Assembly: GCF_013155545.1 (NCBI RefSeq)
Contig: NZ_JABJVV010000012.1
Location: forward strand, 1 to 64,000
DNA length: 64,000 bases
Direction: 5' to 3'
DNA from: Caenimonas soli
Lineage (GTDB): Bacteria; Pseudomonadota; Gammaproteobacteria; Burkholderiales; Burkholderiaceae_C
Under the pieces are notes generated by a model, which saw only the letters and a program-made list of their open reading frames with translations, had not been told where the DNA came from and did not search any database. Positions 1 to 9,180 of this stretch are shown piece after piece (position 1 is the first letter of the stretch; each line of letters begins with the position of its first letter). The position numbers and the translations under genes are program-made.

Positions 1-1397
<1,397 letters not shown>

Positions 1398-1441
1398 TGT
1401 CGAGTCAAAATCTCATGAGACCATCGCGAGGGTTGCGACGG

Positions 1442-1458
1442 TTAAGCAAATTGCTTAA
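1442..1458. promoter_or_regulatory. Perfect inverted repeat upstream of the histidine kinase gene
   Basis: Arms TTAAGCAA and TTGCTTAA are separated by one base, in the 94-bp gap between the histidine kinase start and the antiporter stop. Both genes are leftward, so the dyad lies in the kinase 5' region and could be an operator. It also lies downstream of the antiporter, but it lacks the GC-rich stem of an intrinsic terminator. Function is inferred only. Confidence 0.2.
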
Positions 1459-1491
1459 GGGGACTAGGGATTTGCAGCGCAGGGCGGGGCC

Positions 1492-3333
1492 CTAACCGCC
1501 CCAACCACGGGGCCGCTCGGGCTCCTCGCGCCGGCGTTGCTCGCGCTCGGCGCGTTCCTGCGCCATCTGTTCCTCGAGCTGCTGGCGTCCCTGCTTGATC
1601 ACGGCGATCACCTTGGCCCGGTCCCTGTGATGCGGGTACATCTGTTCGAACAGCTGGAGGTTGTGGCGCCGGAACCGCATGGCCTGGGACCGGGCCTCGT
1701 GCGGGGCGAAGCCCAGCACTTCCAGCACCGTGCGGGCGCTGCGTAGGCTGGATTCGAACACTTCGCGTTCGACCCGGGTCACGCCGCGGTCGCGCAGCGC
1801 GTTCCAGTGCACCACGTCGCGCGCTCGCGCCACCAGCTCGAGATGGGGAAAGTGTTCGCGCGCCAGGTCGACGATGGCGAGCGACTGTTCGATGTCGTCG
1901 ACGGCGACGACCAGCACCTTGGCCGTTTGCGCGCCGGCGATGCGCAGCAGATCAAGCCGCGTGGCGTCGCCGTAGAACACCTTGTAGCCGAACGAACGCG
2001 CCGCCTCGATCATGTCGGCGTCGTGGTCCAGCACGGTGGCGGCGATGCCCTGCGCGTTCAGCATGCGGCCGACGATCTGGCCGTAGCGCCCGAACCCGGC
2101 GATGATGATCGGCGCGTTCTGCGGCTGGCTGATCTCGTCCAGCTGGGGCGTGTTGCAGTTGGCATAGCGGGGCAGCAGCAACTTGTCGACGGCCACCAGC
2201 AGCAAGGGGCTGAGCAGCATCGACACGGCGACGGCGCCAACGAGCAGGGAGGAGGTCTCGGGCGAAATGACCCGGGCGCCCGCAGCGGCCTGGAACACGA
2301 CGAAGGCGAACTCGCCGCCTTGCGCCAGCAGCAGGATGAACACCGGCCGCTCCTGCACCGGCAAGCCGATGCCGCGCGCGACGCCCCAGATCACCAGGGC
2401 CTTGATCGCAAGAAAGGCCAGCACGACCAGCGCCATGAGCCCCGGCGACTTGAGCAGCACCCCGAAGTCGATGCTCATTCCCACGGCGATGAAGAACAGG
2501 CCCAGCAGCAGGCCCTTGAACGGCTCGATGTCGGTTTCCAGCTCGCGCCGGTACTCGCTTTCGGCCAGCAGCACGCCCGCCAGAAAGGCCCCCAGCGCCA
2601 TCGACAGGCCCACCAATTGCATCAGCGCGGCGATGGCCACGACCAGCAGCAGCGACGCCGCGGTAAAGATCTCGGGCGTGTTGCTCTTGGCGATCCAGCG
2701 CAGCAGCGGGCGCAGCAGCAGGCGCCCGCCCAGCACGATGCCGCCGACGACGGCGACAATCTTGGCCGCCTCGAGCCAGAGGCTGGCAGCGGCCGTGTCG
2801 TTGGCTTCGGACACGCCGCCCAGAAGGGGCAGCAGGGCAAGAATGGGGATGGCGGCGACGTCCTGGAACAGCAGGATGGAAAAGCCGGCCTGCCCGCTGG
2901 AGGTCGGCAGCAGGTTGCGCTCGCCCATCACCTGCAAGGCGATCGCGGTCGAAGAAAGGGCCAGTCCCAGCGCGGCAACCAGGCCGATCCGCCACGGCAC
3001 GCCGGCCGCGATGGCGGCCGCGCATAGCAGGACGGCGCATCCGAGCACCTGGGCGCTGCCCCAGCCGAAGATCGGCCGGCGCAGGCTCCACAGGCGGCGC
3101 GGCTCCAGTTCCAGCCCCACCAGGAACAGCATCAGCACCACGCCGAACTCGGCGAAATGCAGGATGTCCTCGACGTTGCGCACCAGGCCCAGGCCCCAGG
3201 GCCCGATGGCGATGCCCGCGGCCAGATAGCCAATGATGGAGCCCAGGCCGAGGGCGCGCGACAGCGGCACGGCGATCACCGCCGCGCTCAGATAGATCAG
3301 GCTGTTGGTCAGCCAGGCCGGCGCGTGTTCCAT
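1492..3333 (-). CDS. CPA2-family cation/proton antiporter with RCK domain (KefB/KefC-like)
   Basis: A 613-residue inner-membrane protein. About 385 residues form a multi-spanning Na+/H+-exchanger-type domain that includes the family segment ending IEPFKGLLLGLFFIAVGMS. A TrkA-N/RCK nucleotide-binding domain starts near residue 409 with IIIAGFGRYGQ (a GxGxxG loop) and runs to about 525. The C-terminus is highly charged (Glu/Arg-rich). Such proteins exchange K+ (or Na+) for protons and are gated through the RCK domain by nucleotide or glutathione adducts. The ATG was chosen because the membrane domain begins right after it and it overlaps the stop of the KefF-like gene by one base (TGATG). This suggests translational coupling of transporter and ancillary subunit. 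Whether it is KefB, KefC or a YbaL-type antiporter cannot be settled by eye. Confidence 0.9.
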   Translation of the reverse strand: MEHAPAWLTNSLIYLSAAVIAVPLSRALGLGSIIGYLAAGIAIGPWGLGLVRNVEDILHFAEFGVVLMLFLVGLELEPRRLWSLRRPIFGWGSAQVLGCAVLLCAAAIAAGVPWRIGLVAALGLALSSTAIALQVMGERNLLPTSSGQAGFSILLFQDVAAIPILALLPLLGGVSEANDTAAASLWLEAAKIVAVVGGIVLGGRLLLRPLLRWIAKSNTPEIFTAASLLLVVAIAALMQLVGLSMALGAFLAGVLLAESEYRRELETDIEPFKGLLLGLFFIAVGMSIDFGVLLKSPGLMALVVLAFLAIKALVIWGVARGIGLPVQERPVFILLLAQGGEFAFVVFQAAAGARVISPETSSLLVGAVAVSMLLSPLLLVAVDKLLLPRYANCNTPQLDEISQPQNAPIIIAGFGRYGQIVGRMLNAQGIAATVLDHDADMIEAARSFGYKVFYGDATRLDLLRIAGAQTAKVLVVAVDDIEQSLAIVDLAREHFPHLELVARARDVVHWNALRDRGVTRVEREVFESSLRSARTVLEVLGFAPHEARSQAMRFRRHNLQLFEQMYPHHRDRAKVIAVIKQGRQQLEEQMAQERAEREQRRREEPERPRGWGG

Positions 3334-3971
3334 CAGCGGGCTCCGCCGGCGCTCGGCCTGTCGGTAGTGGGCACTTCGCACTCTGGCAATGGCTCGAGCT
3401 CGTCGAGCTCGGGCCATTGCGGATAGCTGCGCAGGCGATCCTGGAAGACTTGCACGTGGCTGGCCACGGCCTCTTCGTTGGCCCGGCGGGCCCCGTGCAG
3501 CATGAGGGGCGGCAAAAAGCGCATGCCGCACAGCGCGGCGGTCTGCTCGTACGGCGGCAGGAAGGCGTCGAAGAAGTAGCGATTGTAGCTTTGCGGGTGG
3601 TAGGAGCTCTCGGGCCCGCCGGTGGTGGCTACCAGCCAAAGGTCTTTGCCTTTCAGGGCCGTGCCGCCCTGGCCATAGGCCCAGCCATAAGTGAGCACTT
3701 CATCCAGCCAGAGTTTGAGCAGCGCGGGCATCGAATACCACTGGATCGGGTGCATCAGCACGATCAGCGGCGCGCGCGCCGCCAGCGCCTGTTCGGCGGG
3801 CACGTCGATGTCGTAGTCGGCGTACCTCGCATACAGGTCGCTGACCTGCACGCCCGGAACGCTTCGAGCCGCCTCGAGCAGGCGGCGGTTGACCCGCGAC
3901 TCACGCCAATTGGGGTGCGCGGCGAGTACCAGGACACCACTGGAAAGCCCTTCTGTTGTCAACTCATCCAT
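3333..3971 (-). CDS. NAD(P)H-dependent oxidoreductase, KefF/KefG-like antiporter ancillary protein
   Basis: A 212-residue cytoplasmic flavodoxin-fold quinone reductase. Features of the KefF/MdaB family are visible: the N-terminal LVLAAHPNWRES strand-loop, HPIQWYSMPALLKLWLDEVL, and VATTGGPESSYHP. In E. coli, KefF binds and activates the KefC antiporter while reducing electrophilic quinones. Here the gene is directly upstream of, and overlaps by one base, a CPA2 antiporter, so the same partnership is likely. The start ATG lies 36 bp from the divergent ParA gene. A second in-frame Met is not available nearby, and the sequence starts just before the first beta-strand. Confidence 0.9.
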   Translation of the reverse strand: MDELTTEGLSSGVLVLAAHPNWRESRVNRRLLEAARSVPGVQVSDLYARYADYDIDVPAEQALAARAPLIVLMHPIQWYSMPALLKLWLDEVLTYGWAYGQGGTALKGKDLWLVATTGGPESSYHPQSYNRYFFDAFLPPYEQTAALCGMRFLPPLMLHGARRANEEAVASHVQVFQDRLRSYPQWPELDELEPLPECEVPTTDRPSAGGAR

Positions 3972-4007
3972 ACCGCTAACATAGCGCAAAGTGATAGGAG
4001 CCCCATC

Positions 4008-4625
4008 ATGCCGGTTGTGGTCGTTGCCAATCCCAAGGGCGGAGTCGGGAAATCCACCATGGCTACCAATATCGCGGGCTACTTTGCCGGCAAGGGCCAT
4101 TCGGTGATGCTGGGAGACGCCGATCGCCAGCAGTCCTCGCGCCTGTGGCTGGGCCTGCGCCCGCCGGCGGCCAGGCCGCTCAGCACCTGGGACCTGGGGC
4201 AGGGCAATATCGCCAAGCCTCCGAAGGGGACGACCCATGTGGTACTGGACACCCCCGCCGGCCTGCACGGCAAGAAGTTCGAGGAAGTGATGCAGCTGGC
4301 CGACAAGGTGGTCGTGCCCTTGCAGCCGAGCATCTTCGATATTTTCGCGACCCGCGCCTTCCTGGACGAACTGGCCGAGCACCGCAAGGCCAGCAAGATG
4401 CAGGTGGGCATCGTCGGCATGCGGGTCGACCCGCGCACCATTGCCGCCGACAAGCTGCAGGAATTCGTCGACAGCCTGGGCCTGCCGGTGCTGGGCTATC
4501 TGCGCCATACCCAGAACTACATCCACCTGGCGGCCCGCGGCCTGACGGTGTTCGACGTGGCGCCCGGCCGGGTGGAGCGCGATCTGGCCCAGTGGGAAGG
4601 CGTCTGTCGCTGGCTGGACAACTGA
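4008..4625 (+). CDS. Orphan ParA/MinD-family ATPase
   Basis: A 205-residue cytoplasmic P-loop ATPase. It carries the deviant Walker A motif KGGVGKST near residues 10-17 and an aspartate-containing LDTPAG switch region. It is short for ParA and lacks the N-terminal helix-turn-helix found in plasmid or chromosomal ParA proteins. No ParB or parS-like partner lies beside it, so a role in replicon partition is not supported. Similar lone ParA proteins position other cargoes such as chemoreceptor arrays, carboxysomes or cellulose-synthase components. The cargo cannot be told here. The gene is divergent from the KefF-like gene and 29 bp upstream of the MaoC gene in the same direction. Confidence 0.85.
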   Translation: MPVVVVANPKGGVGKSTMATNIAGYFAGKGHSVMLGDADRQQSSRLWLGLRPPAARPLSTWDLGQGNIAKPPKGTTHVVLDTPAGLHGKKFEEVMQLADKVVVPLQPSIFDIFATRAFLDELAEHRKASKMQVGIVGMRVDPRTIAADKLQEFVDSLGLPVLGYLRHTQNYIHLAARGLTVFDVAPGRVERDLAQWEGVCRWLDN

Positions 4626-4654
4626 AGTCCAGGCCGCCTTGCTACATTGGAGGC

Positions 4655-5110
4655 ATGAAAACCCTCCAGAGTCTTGCCGAACTGCCCGCGCTGGTGGGCC
4701 ATGAAGTCGCCGTCAGCGACTGGCTCACCGTCACCCAGGAACAGGTCGACCTGTTCGCCAAGGCCACGGGCGACCACCAGTGGATCCACGTGGACGTGGA
4801 AAAGGCCAAGGCCGGCCCGTTCGGCGCGCCCATTGCACACGGCTTCCTCACGCTGTCGCTGCTCCCGAGATTCTTCGAAACCTCGATGGAGATCAAAGAC
4901 AGCCGCATGGGCGTCAACTACGGCCTCAACAAGGTGCGGTTCACCGCGCCGGTGCCGGTGGGCAGCCGACTGCGCGCGCGCATGAAACTGCTGGCCTGCG
5001 AGGCCATAGACAACGACGGCGTTCAGATGACCTGGCTGGTGACCGTGGAGCGCGAGGGCAGCGACAAGCCCGTGTGCATCGCGGAGTCGCTGACGCGCCG
5101 CTATCCCTAG
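4655..5110 (+). CDS. MaoC-family (R)-hydratase-like hotdog protein
   Basis: A 151-residue single-hotdog protein. The hydratase-2 signature is visible as DHQWIHVDVEKAKAGPFG followed by APIAHGFLTLSLLP, giving the Asp/His catalytic pair expected for (R)-specific enoyl-CoA hydration. Length matches the single-domain MaoC/PhaJ class. A plausible role is hydration of enoyl-CoA esters from beta-oxidation toward (R)-3-hydroxyacyl-CoA, but the acyl-chain specificity is unknown. A GGAG lies just upstream of the ATG. Confidence 0.85.
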   Translation: MKTLQSLAELPALVGHEVAVSDWLTVTQEQVDLFAKATGDHQWIHVDVEKAKAGPFGAPIAHGFLTLSLLPRFFETSMEIKDSRMGVNYGLNKVRFTAPVPVGSRLRARMKLLACEAIDNDGVQMTWLVTVEREGSDKPVCIAESLTRRYP

Positions 5111-5138
5111 CGGCGCGTACCTGCGAACCGGCTGCCGG

Positions 5139-5414
5139 TCACATTTCCCCGCGCTGGATCCGACCCTGGCGTTGTGCCTCGATCGCGGCCATCCTGACCT
5201 GCTCGCGGCTGAGGCCCGACTTGGCAACGCCAATGAAGCCGGTGCCCCCGTTGCTGATCTTGTCGGCCTGACGGGCTTGCGCCTTGACCTGCGCGGATGA
5301 ACTGCTCGAACTGATGCGGAGGGCGTACTGGGAGCCGTCGGCTTCATCGGCGTGCGCCGGGATGACCGAGACGGCGCTGAGCGCGGCGATGGCGGCGAAT
5401 TGCTTGGCATTCAT
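5139..5414 (-). CDS. Small exported protein of unknown function (possibly DUF4148-like)
   Basis: A 91-residue protein with a signal peptide ending in PAHA near residue 22. The mature part is polar, includes a run of six serines, and ends with a helix containing SREQVRMAAIEAQRQG. That tail resembles the repeated helices of Burkholderiales DUF4148 proteins, but this assignment is tentative. The start at 5414 was preferred over a Met ten codons upstream because AAAGGA lies at a suitable distance and the signal peptide then starts properly. It probably works in the periplasm; no function is known. Confidence 0.65.
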   Translation of the reverse strand: MNAKQFAAIAALSAVSVIPAHADEADGSQYALRISSSSSSAQVKAQARQADKISNGGTGFIGVAKSGLSREQVRMAAIEAQRQGRIQRGEM

Positions 5415-5498
5415 GGGAATGTTCCTTTCATGCGGGTTGAACATGCCCTCTTTACGCGCCGCGCCGGCGGCCGGATGTGTAAAGGAATGCGCCTGGTC

Positions 5499-5894
5499 CT
5501 AGTGGGCAGGCGGCGCCGGCTGCTGTGCCTCGGGGGCGAAGAACGTGCCGCGCGTCAGCCACGTGTAGTCGGCCTCCAGCGCTCCGATCCCCAGCAGCAC
5601 CATCAGCAACAAGGGCGGCACCAGGATGGCGTAGATCAGCGCGAGCCGCTCCCACATCATGTGCATGAAGACGGCCACGATCAAGCCCGCCTTCAGCAGC
5701 ATGAACACGATGATCAGCGACCACCGCAGCAGGCCCTGGACGTGAAAGTAGTCGACCATGTAGGACGCCGCGCTGAGGACGAACAGCAGACCCCAGATCT
5801 TGAAGTAGACGCCGAGCGGATGCTGCTGGCCCTGGGCGTGTGCAACGGGGTGCTCCCCGGCAGGCGCGGCATGTGAGTGGTCGGTGTTATCCAT
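5499..5894 (-). CDS. Cytochrome c oxidase subunit IV-type protein of the alternative oxidase
   Basis: A 131-residue membrane protein with a His-rich N-terminus and three hydrophobic segments (about residues 28-46, 54-77 and 83-102). The segment FMLLKAGLIVAVFMHMMWE matches the caa3-type subunit IV (COX4_pro/CtaF-like) family. It closes the leftward alternative oxidase operon, 15 bp after the subunit III gene. It is likely an accessory membrane subunit that stabilises the complex rather than a catalytic one. Confidence 0.85.
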   Translation of the reverse strand: MDNTDHSHAAPAGEHPVAHAQGQQHPLGVYFKIWGLLFVLSAASYMVDYFHVQGLLRWSLIIVFMLLKAGLIVAVFMHMMWERLALIYAILVPPLLLMVLLGIGALEADYTWLTRGTFFAPEAQQPAPPAH

Positions 5895-5909
5895 TGTGTT
5901 GCCCCTGTG

Positions 5910-6632
5910 CTACCAGAGATAGAAAAACGCGAAGATGAAAACCCATACCAGGTCCACGAAGTGCCAGTACAGGCCCAGGATTTCGACGATCTCGTAGTTG
6001 CCCCGGCGGCGGGTCAGGAAGCCCGGCCGCTCCCGATCGAGATCGCCGCGCAGCACCTTCAACGCCGTGATCACCAGGAAGATCACGCCGATCGTCACGT
6101 GCGTGCCGTGGAAGCCGGTGATCATGAAGAACGATGATCCGAACTGGGCCGCGCCCCAGGGGTTGGTCCAGGGGCGTACCCCTTCGTGGATCAGCTTGGA
6201 CCACTCGAACGCCTGCATCCCGACGAAGGTGGCGCCCAGGATCGCCGTCGCAATCAGCAGGATGAAGGTCGTCCTGCGGTCGCGCCGATAGCCGAAATTC
6301 ACCGCCAGGGCCATCGTGCCGCTGCTGCTGATCAGGACAAAGGTCATGATCGCGATCAGCAGCAGCGGAACGTTCCGCCCGAACATCGTCAGCGAGAAAA
6401 CTTCGCTCGGATTGGGCCAGGGGACGGGGGTGGATATGCGCACCGTCATGTACGAGATCAGGAAACTGCCGAAGATGAAGGTGTCGCTGAGCAGGAAGAT
6501 CCACATCATCGGCTTGCCCCACGGCACGCCCTTGAAGACGCGTTGATCCGAGGACACGTCTGCGACGACGCTTTGCCAGGCACCGGCCGGGGGCAGCGCT
6601 CCTGTCGTTGCGGGTGCTTCGTGCGTCGTCAT
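5910..6632 (-). CDS. coxP: Haem-copper oxidase subunit III (CoxP-like)
   Basis: A 240-residue inner-membrane protein with the subunit III fold. Typical segments are visible, such as GATFVGMQAFEWSKLIHEG and MITGFHGTHVTIGVIFL, and a C-terminal ILGLYWHFVDLVWVFIFAFFYLW. It follows another subunit III-like gene, as in the rhizobial coxMNOP cluster, where both coxO and coxP encode subunit III homologues. The product would help keep the catalytic subunit active and supplied with protons. The symbol rests on gene order and similarity recognised by eye, not on alignment. Confidence 0.85.
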   Translation of the reverse strand: MTTHEAPATTGALPPAGAWQSVVADVSSDQRVFKGVPWGKPMMWIFLLSDTFIFGSFLISYMTVRISTPVPWPNPSEVFSLTMFGRNVPLLLIAIMTFVLISSSGTMALAVNFGYRRDRRTTFILLIATAILGATFVGMQAFEWSKLIHEGVRPWTNPWGAAQFGSSFFMITGFHGTHVTIGVIFLVITALKVLRGDLDRERPGFLTRRRGNYEIVEILGLYWHFVDLVWVFIFAFFYLW

Positions 6633-6666
6633 GAGGTTCGGCTCCTTGGGTCTGCGGACATGGCGG

Positions 6667-7365
6667 TCACAGCGGCGCCGACGAGCAGATCGCCAGCCCT
6701 ATGCCTTCCGACACGAGCAGCGCATACAGCACCACCCAGACGGCGAGCAGGAAATGCCAGTAGGTCGCGCACAGCTCGACGCCGAGCCTGACCTTGGCCG
6801 GGTCCGTTCCCCGCCACGCCCTGGCCGATGCGCGGGCCCATGCCACGAGGCCGCCGAGCACGTGCAGGCCGTGCACTGCGGTAAACAGATAGAAGAAGGC
6901 GGTGGCGGCACTGGTCGAGACGAAGTAGCCGGCGTCGCTGAATTGCTTCCAGACGAACAGCTGCCCGGCGAGGAAGCCGAAGGTCAGCAGGCCGCTGGCC
7001 CCCAGGCCGCGCCGCACGTTGCCCGGGTCGGCGCGCCGGGCGGCATACACCGTCCACTCCATCGCCAGACTCGCGCAGATCAGCAGCGCGGTGTTCAGCA
7101 TCAGCAGCCTGGGCTGGGGCAGCGGCGTCCAGTCCGCGAAGCTCAGGCGCATCGCATAGGCGCTCACGAACAGCACGAACAGCGACGTGGCCACGGCGAG
7201 GAACACCCACAAGGCCGTCTTGACCGCGGGCCGGGCCCCCGCGACGCCGCGCACGTTGACAACTGCGGCCTGCGCCTGCCACGGCTGCACGTTGATCGTC
7301 TGCCGGAACAGCCACCACACGATGACGGCCATCATCAGGGTGAGGAAAACCAGGCCGATGGTCAT
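6667..7365 (-). CDS. coxO: Second subunit III-like protein of the alternative oxidase (CoxO-like)
   Basis: A 232-residue multi-spanning protein with the subunit III topology, more divergent than its downstream neighbour. The family-typical segments FFYLFTAVHGLHVLGGLVAW and ELCATYWHFLLAVWVVLYAL are visible. Its ATG overlaps the stop of the subunit I gene (ATGA), so the two are translationally coupled. The presence of two subunit III-type genes after subunit I is the hallmark of coxMNOP-like alternative oxidases. Confidence 0.82.
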   Translation of the reverse strand: MTIGLVFLTLMMAVIVWWLFRQTINVQPWQAQAAVVNVRGVAGARPAVKTALWVFLAVATSLFVLFVSAYAMRLSFADWTPLPQPRLLMLNTALLICASLAMEWTVYAARRADPGNVRRGLGASGLLTFGFLAGQLFVWKQFSDAGYFVSTSAATAFFYLFTAVHGLHVLGGLVAWARASARAWRGTDPAKVRLGVELCATYWHFLLAVWVVLYALLVSEGIGLAICSSAPL

Positions 7366-9167
7366 GCCGGCACCTTTCCGCCGGCTTCGGGCCTGGCCCA
7401 GGCTTCGGCTGCGACGTCCGAAGGCGGGACGTTCTGCGGGATGAAGTCGGTCTTGAGGCCCGGAACGCCGTAGTCGTAGGCCCAGCGATAGACGGCCGGC
7501 AATTCCTTGCCGAAGTTTCCGTGCTTGGGCGGGGTGTGCGCCGTTTGCCATTCGAGCGTGGTGGCGTTCCAGGGATTGGGGCCGGCTGGCCTGCCCCTGA
7601 AGTAGCTGGCCACCAGGTTGTACAGGAACACGATCTGTGCGGCGCCCACCACGAAGGCGGCGATCGAGATCCATGCGTTCAGCAAGTGCGCCGAGTCGGG
7701 GATGAAGTTCGTGCCCCCTATGGCGTAGTAGCGGCGCGGGATGCCCATGAAGCCCAGGTAGTGCATCGGGTAGAAGATCGCGTAGGTCCCGATGAAGGTG
7801 ATCCAGAAGTGGATCTTGCCCATCGTGTCGTTCAGCATGCGCCCGGTGACCTTCGGGTACCAGTGGTAGATGGCCCCGAACACCGTCAGCACCGGCGCGA
7901 TCCCCATCACCATGTGGAAATGCGCCACGACGAACATCGTGTCCGACAGCGGCAGATCCACCACCACGTTGCCCAGGAACAGGCCGGTCAGGCCGCCATT
8001 GACGAAGGTGAAGATGAACGCGATGGCGAACAGCATCGGGACCGTGAGGTGTATGTTGCCGCGCCACAGCGTCAGCACCCAGTTGTAGACCTTGATGGCG
8101 GTGGGAACCGCGATGACCAGCGTGGTCGTGGCGAAGAAGAAGCCGAAGTACGGGTTCATGCCGCTCACGTACATGTGGTGTGCCCAGACGATGAAGCTCA
8201 GTCCGCCGATCACCAGGATGGCCCAGACCATCATGCGGTAGCCGAAGATGTTCTTCCTGGCGTGGGTGCTGATCAGGTCGGACACGATGCCGAAGGCGGG
8301 CAGCGCCACGATATAGACCTCGGGGTGGCCGAAGAACCAGAACAGGTGCTGGAACAGCAGCGGATTGCCGCCCGTGTAGCTCAGTTGCTGCCCCTTCGAG
8401 ACGAGTGCGGGCATGAAGAAGCTGGTGCCCAGCGTCAGGTCCAGCAGCATCATGATGGCGCTGACGAACAGGGCGGGAAATGCCAGCAACGCCAGGATGG
8501 TCGCCATGAAGATGCCCCACACGGTCAGCGGAAGCCGCATCATCGTCATGCCGCGGGTGCGGGCCTGCAGCACGGTCACCACGTAGTTCAGGCCGCCCAT
8601 GGTGAAGCCGATGACGAAGACCCCCAGCGAAACGAGCAGCAGGATGATGCCCCAGTGCGCTCCCGGCGTGCCTTCCAGGATGGCCTGCGGCGGGTACAGC
8701 GTCCAGCCGGCGCCGCTCGGCCCTCCGGGCACGAAGAAGCTCGCGACGAGCAGCAGCACCGCCAGCAGGTACAGCCAGTAGCTGACCATGTTCACGTAGG
8801 GAAACACCATGTCGCGGGCCCCGACCATCAGCGGGATCAGGTAGTTGCCGAAACCGCCCAGGAACAGCGCCGTGAGCAGGTAGATCACCATGATCATCCC
8901 GTGCATGCTGACCAACTGGAGGTAGGTGCTCGGGTCGATGAAGCTGACGCTGCCCGGAAAACCGAGCTGCAGGCGCATCAGCCACGAGAGCACCATCGCG
9001 ACCAGCCCGATCCCGATCGCGGTGACCGCGTACTGGATCGCGATCACCTTCGCATCCTGGCTCCAGATGTACTTGCCGATGAAAGTCTTCGGGTGGTAGA
9101 GCTCGACCTCGCCGACCTCCGCAGGCGGTGCGAATTCCGATTCCTCGTGCGCAACGTAAGTAGTCAT
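7362..9167 (-). CDS. coxN: Haem-copper oxidase subunit I of the alternative cytochrome c oxidase (CoxN-like)
   Basis: A 601-residue membrane protein that would reduce O2 at a haem-copper centre and pump protons. The ligand set is visible: MHGMIMV (low-spin haem), WFFGHPEVYIVALPAFG (CuB His, cross-linked Tyr and the type-A1 Glu), WAHHMYVSG (CuB pair) and VVAHFHMVMG (haem ligands). The ATG at 9167 has GGAG upstream and is followed by a short cytoplasmic leader; a start 19 codons upstream has no such support. It lies 13 bp after the subunit II gene. It differs enough from the main CtaD in this window to be a distinct oxidase, not a recent duplicate. Confidence 0.93.
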   Translation of the reverse strand: MTTYVAHEESEFAPPAEVGEVELYHPKTFIGKYIWSQDAKVIAIQYAVTAIGIGLVAMVLSWLMRLQLGFPGSVSFIDPSTYLQLVSMHGMIMVIYLLTALFLGGFGNYLIPLMVGARDMVFPYVNMVSYWLYLLAVLLLVASFFVPGGPSGAGWTLYPPQAILEGTPGAHWGIILLLVSLGVFVIGFTMGGLNYVVTVLQARTRGMTMMRLPLTVWGIFMATILALLAFPALFVSAIMMLLDLTLGTSFFMPALVSKGQQLSYTGGNPLLFQHLFWFFGHPEVYIVALPAFGIVSDLISTHARKNIFGYRMMVWAILVIGGLSFIVWAHHMYVSGMNPYFGFFFATTTLVIAVPTAIKVYNWVLTLWRGNIHLTVPMLFAIAFIFTFVNGGLTGLFLGNVVVDLPLSDTMFVVAHFHMVMGIAPVLTVFGAIYHWYPKVTGRMLNDTMGKIHFWITFIGTYAIFYPMHYLGFMGIPRRYYAIGGTNFIPDSAHLLNAWISIAAFVVGAAQIVFLYNLVASYFRGRPAGPNPWNATTLEWQTAHTPPKHGNFGKELPAVYRWAYDYGVPGLKTDFIPQNVPPSDVAAEAWARPEAGGKVPA

Positions 9168-9180
9168 CGCCGTCTCCGCG

